This document shows, one piece after another, positions 43,666 to 56,900 of a stretch of 64,000 nucleotides of DNA. The notes under the pieces are model-generated. The model made no database searches, was not told where the DNA came from, and saw only the letters and a program-made list of their open reading frames with translations. Where the stretch lies: contig BTRK01000001.1 of assembly GCA_036245805.1 (NCBI GenBank), positions 1,178,001 through 1,242,000 of the forward strand, written 5' to 3'. The translations under genes and the position numbers were made by a program. The stretch's first letter is position 1. Each line of letters begins with the position of its first letter. The DNA comes from Pristionchus mayeri (lineage: Eukaryota > Nematoda > Chromadorea > Rhabditida > Neodiplogasteridae).

Positions 43666-46600
43666 TTATCCTCTGAGATTTATAATGTCGTAGGTGATCT
43701 CGTCTATCGAGTATATGTTGAACACTTTGCCCATCTCGATATCTTCCACAAATCGTTTCGTCATTCTCTGAAAACGTAGTGGTATAGGACTACGCCCCCC
43801 CCCCCCGGAAAACAAAATAGAAACTTAAAACCTGGAGAGCTGGGACCATTAATAGCAATTGTGGTAGGCGAAGTGTCTCATCTGGCCATCTGAGTTCGAT
43901 CAATAATCACATGAACGAAAACGTATATGCCTCTTAACAAATCGATAGTAGAATGTGAGCTCTTTAACCACCTCCATCCGCACAATTTCGGCCGTCGGCC
44001 TCACCTCTGTAGGCATTTTCTCGTGGTCTGTAAGGAGCGATTATTTCCTGTAACCATGGAAGTATCCTATTTTTAAAGTACATTTATCAAAGTTCTACGA
44101 ATGTCGTTCTAGATTATTAAGAAACTAATATGCACTTATTGAGGCATTCAAAATAAAGAAACCCTGTATTTCAAAAAAATAATATTGTCATGATGCCGCG
44201 AGGTTCGAACGAAATCATTCTTCATGTCACATGAGTGATGTGACTAACAACGCTTGAGGCAAACCGTAACAGCTGTCAATCAAGATGCACCGTAATCCCA
44301 AAAGAGAAGCGCCGCGAGAGCGTACATCTCGTACTCGTCGAGCCCCATTCTTGTCATCGGCAGTGTAACGTGCTCACGGAAGAATGTGTACGAAGGCGTA
44401 TAAATACTGTATGAAAAAAAGTCGATGAAGTGATCATATGAGTGATCATAAAATCATTGTTTTTCCCCATAAAATACATCAAAACTGGGATAGCCCGTGT
44501 CTGACTTATGGGTGGTCAGAAGTTCTTACTCAATCGCGGTCTTTGAGTCCACTTTCTTTAGAGGCTCATTTCCAGATCGATAGAACTGAGCAATGTCAGC
44601 TGAAAAATTTATCTATTATTCACGTAGTATATTCAAGGAAAATGACCATCGCTTTTAAGAACGGCAGAAGTGGTTTTTCATATGAATCTGGCTGCTCACA
44701 AATAAGATAATGGGGTACTCCAAATTTCATGCACATGTTAGCAGCTATTTCTATCGATTTCGATTGTAACGGTTCCCGCTAACCAGAATCGATGTAGTCT
44801 CCGTTAGCGAGCACGATTCTTTCAGGAGTAGGCGTTAACGATGTCCTCCATCCGCATTCGAGAATTATGAATGTGGGAAAGAAAAGCTGGTACAGACGCT
44901 TCTTCAATAAAATAGATCGTTCATGATAAAATATTTGAAATACTTTTTGAAATATTTTAATATGATATAAATACATAGATCTTAGGTTGTCTCAAAAGTT
45001 TCTCCCTATTTTATTTTTCAAGTATTTTCTCGCTTGCTTTTCCCGTCGGTAATTTCCATTTAGTGCAAGTTGGGGTTAGGTAAGTAGAATACAATAGTAG
45101 GTTTGAATCGGTTCTACAAAGCGTTGTATACGAATTATTATGCGATATCTCGAAAACTCAGAAAATGCCCATTTTTAGGTGCTCTTTCACCGTCACTATA
45201 ATTGTAATACGAGCTAACATTTGATTATGCGCTTTTGACATGTGATACTATAAGGGTTGCTCTTTGAGATTATAGAAAATATGCGGCATTCAAGACCTAT
45301 TAAAAACAGGGTAGAACAAAAAAGGCTGATTTTGAAGGACAAATTTAAGCCAGCCATCTAGCTTTCGAATACTACTCTTCACGATCAGGTTGTTGTAGTC
45401 TTCCCGAATTTAAAGGTTATAACAAACATGCCGAGTACTTCAATGACCACAACAATTGAGCTGGCTGGGTCAATCGCACAAGGTACAGGGCTTTGTAATG
45501 TTTATCAACAGAAAACTGCATAGCGTGATTTTACGAACAAGAGCTCATCCCAAGTGGGGATAATCAGGCCTCGTCCCTATAATACATACATCAACATTCC
45601 CATATATCGCGCTTTACAAAAGTGTGTCAGTTATGTGCCTATCACAATTCTCCATTCAACTATGAACAAATAAATATAATGGTTCTGGCGCAATTTATCT
45701 GACTTTGGAAGTTTGCTGTGTTGGTATTACCAATTGTGTAGACCTGTGATAGCGTATTTTCGAAAGAGTAACCAAGCATCATTCGATTACTAAAGGACTT
45801 GTAGGGATTCATCAACATTGAAGGGAAGGATAAATAAAAATCTAAAATTGGTAAAAAAGGGAGAAACTTTTGAGACAACCTAATACAGTATCGCCGGAAA
45901 GTATTTGCCAGCTTTTTCTTTTCATCATTGTTTTTGAACCACATTTTATTTATTTTTTATTTTTTGAAGTATTGATAGTTTTTGAAGTATTGAGCTGAAA
46001 ACTGAATAGCAAATCTAATGGGAAACAATTTGATGATATTGAGTTTTTCTCACTCTTTTTCTCACTCTTGCGTAGTGATGACGCAATTGCACATCACTTT
46101 TTTTTGAAAAAAAAATTTCTTATTAGGAAATTTTCCTACAGATTTCTTGGGTATTGAGACATGTCCTAGGACTACTCGAAAAACAATTTTCAAGTTGCTG
46201 CGACCTAGCGTCTCGTTGCTGCAGATGCTGCAAATTAGAGACGGGAAACGTATAACTCAGCTCCTAGCTAATGACTCGACCAAGAAGAAAAATGGTCGTT
46301 ATCATGATCGTGGACGATACTGAAAGTTTGGTATAGATCGGTCATCATTTGCCCTCAGGACACGAAAAAGACATTTTTTCGAATGACCCCACTTTGGCCG
46401 CTTACCATTTCAAGACTTCATTAGCATAAAATCTGGCTCCTGTCCAGCAAGTTGCAAAATCCATCAAAGAATCGATTCCCAACTCTATAGCTTCCCTAGT
46501 AGCTGAGTTATGCGTTTTCCGTCTCAAATTTGCTGCATCTGCAGCAACGAGGCGCGAGGTCGCAGAAACTTGAAAATTGTTTTTCGAGTAGTCCTAGGAC

Positions 46601-49600
46601 ATGTCTCAATACCCAAAAAATTTGAGCTGTGGGAAAATTTCATTATAAGATACGCGATTTTTCAAAAAAGTGATGTGCGATTGCGTCATCACTACGCAAG
46701 AGTGAGAAATTTACATAAGTTCTCAATATGAGTATTTCCCCATTCGATTTGCTATTCCTAGTTCAATTTTTAGGTCAATATATGCAGTGGTTCAAAAACT
46801 ATGGTGAAAAGAAAAACCTGTCCAATACTTTCCGGCGATACTGTAGATATAAAAATCGGACGTGCTTCTACCTATCTAGAGCAAGCCAAAAAACGAAAAA
46901 AACGAAAACAAACTATTGCTTTTAATGACATGATCGATCAGCTAGTTCATACCCTGAATCTCGGCTCCATCTGCTGAATCTCAGGAAAGGCTCCCAGACA
47001 AAAGTCAGCAACTATTCCCACCTTGAATATATTGCATCTCGGCACCAGCATGTTAAAACGGAATTATCATAATTTTTCACAAATGGTTATTAATCTGAAT
47101 TTCGGTCGTTTATTCATATATCACATGTACCTATATCACATGTATCATGAGTCAGTGGTTGAAAAAATAACCCTTCACGAACAATTTTTAAATTCATGTC
47201 CCCGATTTAGCCCATACTATATTATTGTAGTGGAATGGACATTATTTTTCTAAAAATCCTTGTCTAGGTCCCACAGCCAGCGATGAATTTTTGAAACGTT
47301 TGGAATTTAAATGTTTCAATGTACAATCGTAATGGGAATGAAAAACTGAAATCGTATGCTAACGTGCTGAAATCGACGAGAGGTTTGACACTTTTGCAAG
47401 CTTTCTAAATTGCCTGTAATTTTTGCCAACAGCTTTCATTGACTTCCATGAACTATTGCCAATACATGTATTGAAATTACTATTTCAGGTCATCTGAATT
47501 AAGAGACCGGCTCGGAAAGACTCCAGGGCAGGACATCGATCTCTTCGATTTCGATCAGAATTTTTTTCTGGATGCCCCAATGGGTCCTCATCATCAAATG
47601 GGGTGCCATTTGACTCAACATAAAAATGCGGGGTTAGCGAATTTTACAAATTGAAAATTCAGTAAAAATCAATGGCGAGATGTAGGTGTGAGGTTAGTGT
47701 GGTTTAATAACATACTATCCTAGACAACAAAAACGCGTTATATTTTGGTCCTCGAATCCAATCCCAAACTGATTTTTCAATGTTGAAATATTCGTTTTTA
47801 TTTTTTTAAATTTTAAAACATCAAAAGCGCTACCTGTCGAATAGCTTTGTAGAACTTGAAATTCTGCATCGAGGAAAAAATATTTCGAAAAAAATCGGCA
47901 TAGCCATATTTTGAGATAATCAGGCCTGAATATAAACTTTAAAAGAAAATTCTCACGAGTACCATCGTATTTATACTCATTTTGTAGAGCTCTTCAAACT
48001 CATCAGTTTTCATATTTACCGTTTTTCACGAACTTCTTATTCTAGCGACTTATGACAGCTCGAAAAGGGAAAACATTTTTTTCTCAAAAATGCTTGAAAA
48101 TGAGCTGTTCAAGCTGTCATAAGTCGCTAGAAAAGGACGTTCATGAAAAACAGTAAATATAAAAAAGTGTTCAGATTGAAGAGCTCTACAAAATTAGTAT
48201 AAAGTCGAGGGTACTCGTTTTTTTCGAAATTCTATTTTCAGGCTTGATTATCTCAAAACATGGTTTTTCGATGCAACATTTCAATCTCTACAAAGCTGTC
48301 TATTCGACAGGTTCCGCTTTTGATGTTTTAAAATTTAAAATAATTAAAAACTAATATTCCAACGAAAAATCAGTTTGCGATTGGACTCTAGCACCACAAT
48401 AAAACGCCATTTTTTTGTTTCGGATAGTATGTTATTAAACCACACTAACCTCGGACTTACATCTCTCATTTGATTATGGCGAATTTTGAATTCGTACACT
48501 TTGCCAACCCGCATTTCCATGTTTCAAGACAATGAGTTTTATAGCACCCCATTTGATGACGATGTCACATGGGGGTATCCAGAAAAAAAATCTGATCGAA
48601 TTCGAAGAGGTCGATGTCTGGCCGTAACAGAAGGACCCTTGATTCTTACCGAGCCGATCTCTTAACAGTGGACAATTCCGGAAATTGGAAAAATGAACCA
48701 TTGCACAAGTGTAAATTTAAACATCTTGTCGATTTCAGCACCTTAGCGTATTATTTCAGTTTTTTTTTGTTCTGTCCCTGGTAGATTCTACACTGAAACA
48801 TTCAAATTCCAAACGTTTAAAAATTCATCAATGTTCACGAATTTCGAGGCTTTCTCAAGGCAGGATACGGTAGCCTGATATTTTATCACGAATTGACCTT
48901 CGGTCGCTGCATGGTTCGCAGGGTTGTCCTGGTGAGATGTTCTCGGAACCATTCATCATGGAAAATAAATGTTGTAACTTTTGGAACTTTTGACTCAGAA
49001 TCAATCGGCTTGTAACCGCTAAACCGGAACTCGCAACTCGGAATGAGAGGGTGGGAACTCGACAAGTGGGAAAATATTTTTCAGAAACGTTCATCTCGGA
49101 ACTTTTTCCTGGATTTTTGTCAAGCCTATGTTGGCTGTTTTCGAAGAGTTAATTTATTGCTAAACATAGAATGATCATTCTGAGAACTCTATTTGAAGGT
49201 TTCATTGACGTTAGCGACCGCTCATTGCGATTAGAGCGTTTGGGAATGGTTTAGTGAAAAAAGTTCCGAGATGAACGGTTCCAGAATGTAAGTTCCGAGA
49301 AAAAAATTCCGAAAGTAAAGTTCCAGACAAAATAGTTCCGAGTGCGAAGTTTCCAATATGAATTATTATGAAATTAATGTTCTTTGAAAAAGGTGCCAAA
49401 ACATAGGTTCCGAAAAAATAGTTACATCCCACCAGGACACCGTTGTGTGATAAGGATAAATGTTTACCGCGACTGGTGAAAGCTGGCTTAAGACGTTGTA
49501 AAAGGCTCGTGAGGCTCACGCTGCGGGGATGAGTGCAGGTTAGGGTTGTGAGCAGCGCTATATCCGAAATTGTTGGCAACTGAACGCTGTTTACCTAGGG

Positions 49601-50909
49601 AAATGAATCGCGGGGTTTTTAGCGATACTAATACAGCGAGTTAACGCAGAAAAACGAGAATTTGCGTCAAATTTCATAGTGATGACGTAAAGTCAAAAAT
49701 TGAAAGCGGCGGACACGGGAGTGAGCAATGTCCGGGGTCTAGGCGTCACTTTGAAACGAAATATTGGCGAAAAAAACGATTACTGCATCATATTGCATAA
49801 TGATGATGTACGGTTAAAACTGAAAGGCGGCGGCCACTGGAGTTAGAATGGTCACGGTCAGCAGTCTGGGCGATGACTTTGAAGCGAGTTATCTGTACAT
49901 GCTTGAACATACAGTACATGCTAATCGCCTTGCCCATACATATATGGGCGAGCGTGACTGACAAACAGACAAACATACGAACTGACAGACAGAAATTTTG
50001 TCTTTTGTCTACATAGTAAAAAGCAACACTTGAGCTATGCTCAAGTGTTGCTGCATGTGTGCATGTGTGAGTACTGCATGTGTGCTCTAATGCCATGCAT
50101 ATGTTCACTGACTCAAAATTCTCTTGTGGTATTTGACCAACGTACAATCCTGTTATCTTCTGAACTTGAAAAAAACCGTTCCCACCTCTCGCATGTTGAT
50201 GGAATCGACATCGAACAATTGCACACCCACCGGTATATGTAACTGCAGAGGTTCTGGTCAGGCTTCCGCAAGTGAAATTCGTTTCGAGAAAAAATTCTGT
50301 ATTTCTTATCCAGAAGTCGTTCTCATTCGAGAATTCTCAATCGAGACATTTGATAATTCTAATCGATAAATCGTTCTTTAGTTAGACTTATTTCTATCTC
50401 TCACAGGGAAACTCTCAAACATAAATCTGCAAGTGTTCTATGCTTCTTTCAGAGATCACTCTCTCTCTCGCCTCCTCTCTTCACTTACCGTTCCCCCGTG
50501 ATGTACAACCCTCCTCACTGCGCGTAACTGCATGTGTTGCGTATGAATTCGTCTCAATGACAGCATTCCCGCGTCTTCGGATATGAACTGCAAAACGGAT
50601 CGCTAGACTATGAACAAAGTATCTTGGAAATGATGAATCAACTAATCTAAAAAAAGTTTAAAAGTTTTGGAACATCCTCTAGACAAGATTATTTTGAATA
50701 CTATTTTGATTAATAAAAATAGATTCTTTGAAGCTATTGCACATAACAGGGAAATCAATCCTTTTCAGTGCATCTCACTACAGGAGCAGTCGAATCGGGT
50801 AGCGCATTGTCGTCGGCACTTTTTCCACAGCCCAAGCGTGGGCCAACACTGTCTCGTCGCTTCTGTACGTCTCAAAAATGGTGTAGCTTAAAACACGTTC
50901 TCCGTAAGA
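43666..50909 (-). CDS. Gene 3 exons encoding hinge and ligand-binding domain
   Basis: Eight exons in consistent phase. They read SYGERVLSYTIFETYRSDET, then VSLTSLLQRLKPAFTSR, ADFCLGAFPEIQQMEPRFR, KRLYQLFFPTFIILECGWRT and ERIVLANGDYIDS, then DIAQFYRSGNEPLKKVD. After these come TPSYTFFREHVTLPM, MGLDEYEMYALAALLFWDY (helix-7 signature), AEIVRMEVVKELTFYYRF and MTKRFVEDIEMGKVFNIYSI, ending in YDIINLRG and TAA. Pattern and order match the nematode NHR ligand-binding fold and parallel gene 1. The sequences differ enough that gene 1 and gene 3 are old paralogues. Confidence 0.82.
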
Positions 50910-53900
50910 CTGAAGGTAGGATGGCACAACTCGGTCAAAATAGTCGCCCGTAGCTCAAACTTGGGGAATGTGACCCCTGGGGGCAAAGAACTTTTCAACC
51001 GAAAGCGCGATCCGAAATATCGATTTTTGATCTACCAAAATCGATTTTTTAGATTTCGGATTTCGGCACCGACTGATAGCTCATTTGAAAGAGCGTAAAA
51101 AGTTGTGATAGAAACCCAAAAGAATCCAGAATTCATCCACGTTGACGTGAGATATAGCTCGATGAGCGCACTTTTTCATCGATTTTGGTAGATCACCACT
51201 CTGAAACCCACTAAGATATCATTTGCGGATTCTAGTTTCGAGATATATTATGTATTTTTCAATGCTGATCACGATGCACTCTTGGTCAATGTCGATGTCT
51301 TGTTGGCGAGTACTCATTCAAGAGCTCAACCATGACGCACTTCTGAATGAAAATTTACAGACTTCCGATTTCGGTCACGTGCTATAGCTCATTCGAAAGA
51401 GCATGAAAAGTTAAACCAGAAGGAAACCAGAATCCATCAACGTTGACGTCATTTATACATGATCATTTAACATTCTTCACTCGAAACGACGTGAAGTATT
51501 TCGACTATATCATTTTCATATTATATTTTGGTGACTTGGGATATCGAAATTCGAATTCTACACATAAAAATACGTCAGAAAATACATTTTGCAAAACATT
51601 TCACGATTTCAACTTTTTCGCATTTTTTCAGGCCACAATTTTCAACAGAAAAATCGAATTTCAACATGTCTTCGAAAAGTGAACAGTTTATAGATTTTCT
51701 GACGTATTTTTGTGTGTAAATTTCGAATTTCGATATCCCAGGTCACCAAAATATAATGTGAAAATGATATAGTCGAAATACTTCACGTCGTTTCGCGTGA
51801 AGAATTTCAAATGATCATGTCTAAATGACGTCAACGTTAATGGATTCTGGTTTCCTTCTGGTTTCCGTCATAACTTTTCATGCTCTTTCGAATGAGCTAT
51901 AGCACGTGACCGAAAAAGTCTGTAAATTTTCATTCAGAAGTGCTTCATGGTTGAGCTATTGAATGAGTGCCAACAAGTAATCGGCATTGACCAAGACTGC
52001 ATCGTGATCAGCATTGAAAAATACATAAAATACATAATATATCTCGAAACTAGAATCCGCAAATGATATCTTAGTGGGTTTCAGAGTGGTGATCTACCAA
52101 AATCGATGAAAAAGTGCGCTCATCGAGCTATATCTGACGTCAACGTTGATGAATTCTGGATTCTTTTGGGTTTCTAACATAACTTTTCACGCTCTTTCGA
52201 ATGAGAAATATATATATAACTTACTGTGCGGCAGCATCCCCTGAAAAAAAAACATGATAAACAACAAAGAAAAAAAACGTACAATTTGAATACATCTGTC
52301 GTATCTACATGAGCGACAAATGCAGCGAATACCTGCAAGAAGTATCTCAAGCTAGATTATTTTTCAATTGGATTTATTTTAAGCCGTTTATTGATCTTGT
52401 TGATCATTCAAAACGCGTCAATAATGCATAACAAGAGGATGAATATAAGGGGAGGCTGATCCATGATTTGGAAATCGATGAATCTTTGAACGCTTAAGCA
52501 AGGGTTGACAGACTTTGATCCCTTACAAAGCTCTGAAAGCACTCGATTTTGGTTTTTTACCATTTTGGTCTATTGGTCTACCAAATTCGGATGCTTTCAG
52601 AGCTTTGTCAGGGATCAAAGTCTTATAACCCTTGCATAAAGTTACCGAACAAGGACGAAACCCTGATCTCACCCTGATCCCGTTGAGTGTACGAGAGAGT
52701 ATGCAAAAGTGAGAGAGCGCGGGATTACGCTGATCATTTCCGGCTTTCCCTTGAGGCTATTATTGACTTTTAGCATTTTTGTATATTCATTCTATACTAA
52801 TTTAACCATCTTCTATTCGATGGAGGACAAAAAATCATAGGTCAATTTCGTCCTTGTTGGGTAACTTTAAGCGTTCAAAGATTCGACGATTTCCAAATCA
52901 TGGATCAGCCTCCCCGTATATATTTGAATTACCCATTAATTGCATTAGCAATCAGTGGCTCTTGCGCTGAAGCAGCTCTTGCGCCACCTTACGAATTAAA
53001 CACTCATTTTTCCAGCATTTGAACGTCACTTTGTTTTGATTCTAGACAGTAATTCTAAGATTATAGTGATCTTGTACCAGTAATAGTAATATTTTTTTCA
53101 AAATCCTATCGATGAGCACGGCCCCCTCACAAATTAATTAATTCAGTCTAGTTTCATCGTACTTATTGCTATGCTAGTGCAAGGAAGAGTTTAGTCGCTT
53201 TTTTCATGGATTAGTCGCTGGATGTGGAAATATCATTTCTATGTTTAGTGCTGCGCGATTTTACAGCGCGACACAATTTCATGAGGCCAATGTCGATCTT
53301 CAGGGGGGCCGTGGATGAGGGCATTATCGGTGTTATAAATTCAAAAAACGGATGGATATGGCTTCAAATACTCACTGGATTCTACTACGCATTGATTGTC
53401 ACCTCGACATTCGTATCTCTTTCCCATGGACACTGTGCGACGAAAGAAGGCCGCACAAGCCCTGTGATCGAAGTCAATGTAGTTTTCAAGATATATGAGA
53501 CCGTTCGCGATGGATTCAACAAACCCTCGGAATGGCCCAAAGAATGAGTCTTGAAAACTTAATTCCTTTGTAACATTTCGATGCAGGCCGACGTGTTCTA
53601 CATCATTTTACATGAATTACACATTTGATGCCCATTTGGGAGATTCCACTTCAATACCACTTTAATTAACCGGAAAAAAATCTGGTTTTTATATGATAAT
53701 GTTAAAAATGTGTTGAAGAATTTTTTCCCATCTTTTTAGAGTGATTGAATATTTTTCCTGGGAAATCGACCATTTTTCGGAAGTATACTTAGACTTCGCA
53801 AGCTCCGCCCACTTTCCCAGGACACATCGACGAATTTCTTTGTAACATTTCGAGATTTAGGGATCACAAGCTTCATTCGCAACGAAATCACTCGCTCAAA

Positions 53901-56900
53901 AAAGATTCAAAAACTCTTTTAATTGTCTTTCGATACAGCTCTGGCTCGCTGGTAAAAGTCTTGTCTAAATAGGTCAGCATACGATAATTAAGTTGCAAAA
54001 ACGACGAAAAATGCTGGTTTGGTGCTCCCAATGGAGGTACTCATCGGGGACAACGATTGGTCAATAGCCTATCGATATCGAATATCGCGATATCCGAAAA
54101 CTTCTATCAAGAAAAATCGATAAAATTTTGTGTCATTGAATAGTGTTTCAAAATAAACTGATTAGCTGGTGAGAGCGGCTTGCATTCTCTCGCTCCCCTC
54201 CTCTCCCTTTCGCACCTGTTTCTGCCCCGTCACGTGTAGAGAGCTCTTGCATCTATGAAAGAGAGCGAATGCGGCGATCGTCCGCCTTGCCTGCCCTGGG
54301 TGAGGCGCATTCGGGAAAGGGCGAAACCCTGCCCAATTTTATGGCGATTTGACTCAGAGGGGGTCGGAATTAGCTCCGCCCCTCTCTCTCGTCTAGATTT
54401 TCATCCGTTCTCTGTTATCAGCTTTTCAAGCACTTTATGCGCTCCAGAACGATACTGAGATAAGATATCGACAAACGGCAAAAAGTATGATCTTATTTGG
54501 ATCCGGTTAAGGTAAAAAAGCGGGTTGAAGTAAAAAGTAGTGCACCCATGTCGAAATACTGGTCCGTCTAAAATATACTGGTCCGCCAGAAAATTCTGGG
54601 ACCTTTATTTTATACTGGTCCGAAGGAAAAATATACTGGTCCACAAATTGTTGATATACTGGTCCCAACAATACAGGTTCGAAATACTGGTCCGAAGAAA
54701 AAATATACTGGTCCATAAATTGTCGATATAATGGTCCCAAAAATACAGGTTCGAAATACTGGTCCGAAGAAGATAAAAATACTGGTCCGTAAGTTTTACG
54801 TTCACTAGTCCTCAAAATATTGAAGAAATGATTTCCTAAAATACTGACGTTATCGAATGATTTTTTTCTTGTACTGACGTTATCGAATTATTTTTCGCAA
54901 TTGTGATAGTTTTGCGATTGTCAAAATTAGCAATTTCGACGCCTCCACTGTCACAACGACTGTGGGAAGTATAGTAAAAGACGGTTAGCATTTTTTTAAA
55001 CATATACGAAGGAACATCATAATTGCAGGTAGCAAAATCGCGTCGGAGTTTTCGTCTCTCGGGCTTCGGTACAATGAGAGTTCAATTCTCAATTCCCAAC
55101 TAGACGTGTTACTTTTCACGAGTATGATTCAGTTGCAGTTAGGTCATCCGGTTCCACTAGGCTTAACAACCTCAAAAAGTCGTTTGGTGAGTCTTCTAGA
55201 AAAAATCCTCTTCGTGCAGACCTAATGTTGTTGTACGCTCTAACACGCTCATTCTCAAAACAATTCAACGCTTTTCCATATGGTTTGTCTCCACGGTGTG
55301 ACATGCGTGCCGCCGCGCTTGGTAAAAAAAGAAACATGCAGCAAATGGCAGTCCCGCGAAATCCAACTTGTTACTTTATTTAGGGCAAAATGTCAGGGTT
55401 TTCAATTTAAGAGATCTCTCTGGACTTTTGCCAATAGGTGAACTTTAAAATTTGCCGTTTATTTTTGAATATATCACGGTAATTCAGGCAACTTTTTGTA
55501 TGATTTAAATTTCGTGCGCGGAATGTTTTTCACACCGTATGTCTCTGTATGATTCCAACGACCCTTCTTTATAAGACGTTTCCAATTGTGCATTACATTG
55601 TGCTTAATGCATACGTTCAATATACATGATTAAATGATAGCCTAATAGCACATTATATGATATCAGCATTAAAAAAGATGGGACCGGTATTTCTGCTCCA
55701 ATAAATACGGACCAGTATTTCGATAATTTTGGGGACCAGTATATTGTTGAACGGACCAGCATTTTTAGTCATTAAAACTGGGACCAGTATTTCTTTAAAA
55801 TCACGGACCAGTATATTTTTGAACGGACCAGTATATTTTTCCATGATATTTCGGACCAGTATTTCGACATGGGTGCACTACTTTTTACTTCAACCAAAAA
55901 GCGTACTCCAAAATAGATATACTGGCCCCGCAATAAAAACTGGTCTTCTTGCAAAAATACGGGTCCCTCGCGGTACCCTTATGTATACTGGTCCCCTTGA
56001 AAATATAATGGTCCTCAATATTGAAAATATACTGGTCCCAAATAAGCTAAATATATACGCTGGTCCCAATATTGAAAATGTACTGATCCTTTTCATTTTA
56101 CTGTTTTTTTATAACTTATTGTTTTCTTTCTTTTTTTGTTTTAACCATCGTGAGCGACGGCTGTAGGGCGTACCTAGGGATTCGTGCTCTGCGGAAACGG
56201 TTCACTCACAAGTGGGTGAATCACAAGGTCCAGTTCGTTAACCCCAATGAACCTTCGGTGCACACACAGAGCATCGAGAGCACATGGGGGGCAGCGAAGA
56301 AGATGATCAAGAAAGTGACTCCCCTCAAAACAGAGGATCTTCCCCCGTCTCTCTCCCAATACATGTTTCTTTGCTTCAACAAGAACAACAAATATGTAAA
56401 TAAGCTTATTACGGAATTCTGACGTCCTGAAGAGGGTCCTGGACAGCCTGACTATGATGACGAAGACAACGAAGATGATGAGTAGATCAATATTACCCGT
56501 ATAATGAAAGATGATAAATAAATGATATACAATAGAGAACCAATTTAAAGTTACCAGACGAGGACAAAATTGACCCCCTATTTTTTGTCCTCCATCGAAT
56601 ATCCGATGGCTGAATTAGTTGAGAATGAATATAAAAAATGCTAAAAATCAATAATAGCCTCAAGGGAAAGCCGGAAATGATCAGCGTAATCCCGCGCTCT
56701 CTCACTTTTGCATACTCTCTCGTACACGCGACGAGATCAGGGTCAGATCAGGGTTTCGTCCTCGTCCGGTAACTTTAAACATAAATGCTAAAAAATATAT
56801 ATTTCTGGAAGGGACCAGTATAATTTCTTCCTTTTTTAGGGACCACTATATTTTCAAAAGTGTGGACCAGTATATTTACATCAGGACCAGTATTTTTATT

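Noticed and set aside
43292..43693. 133-residue + strand frame
   Set aside because: It lies antisense to the gene 3 terminal exon, with low-complexity content and no splice or start context.
55116..55337. Host gene inside the inner Merlin-like element
   Set aside because: The frame lies wholly between the TIRs and has no recognised family or splice partners; it is listed only as a frame of the element.
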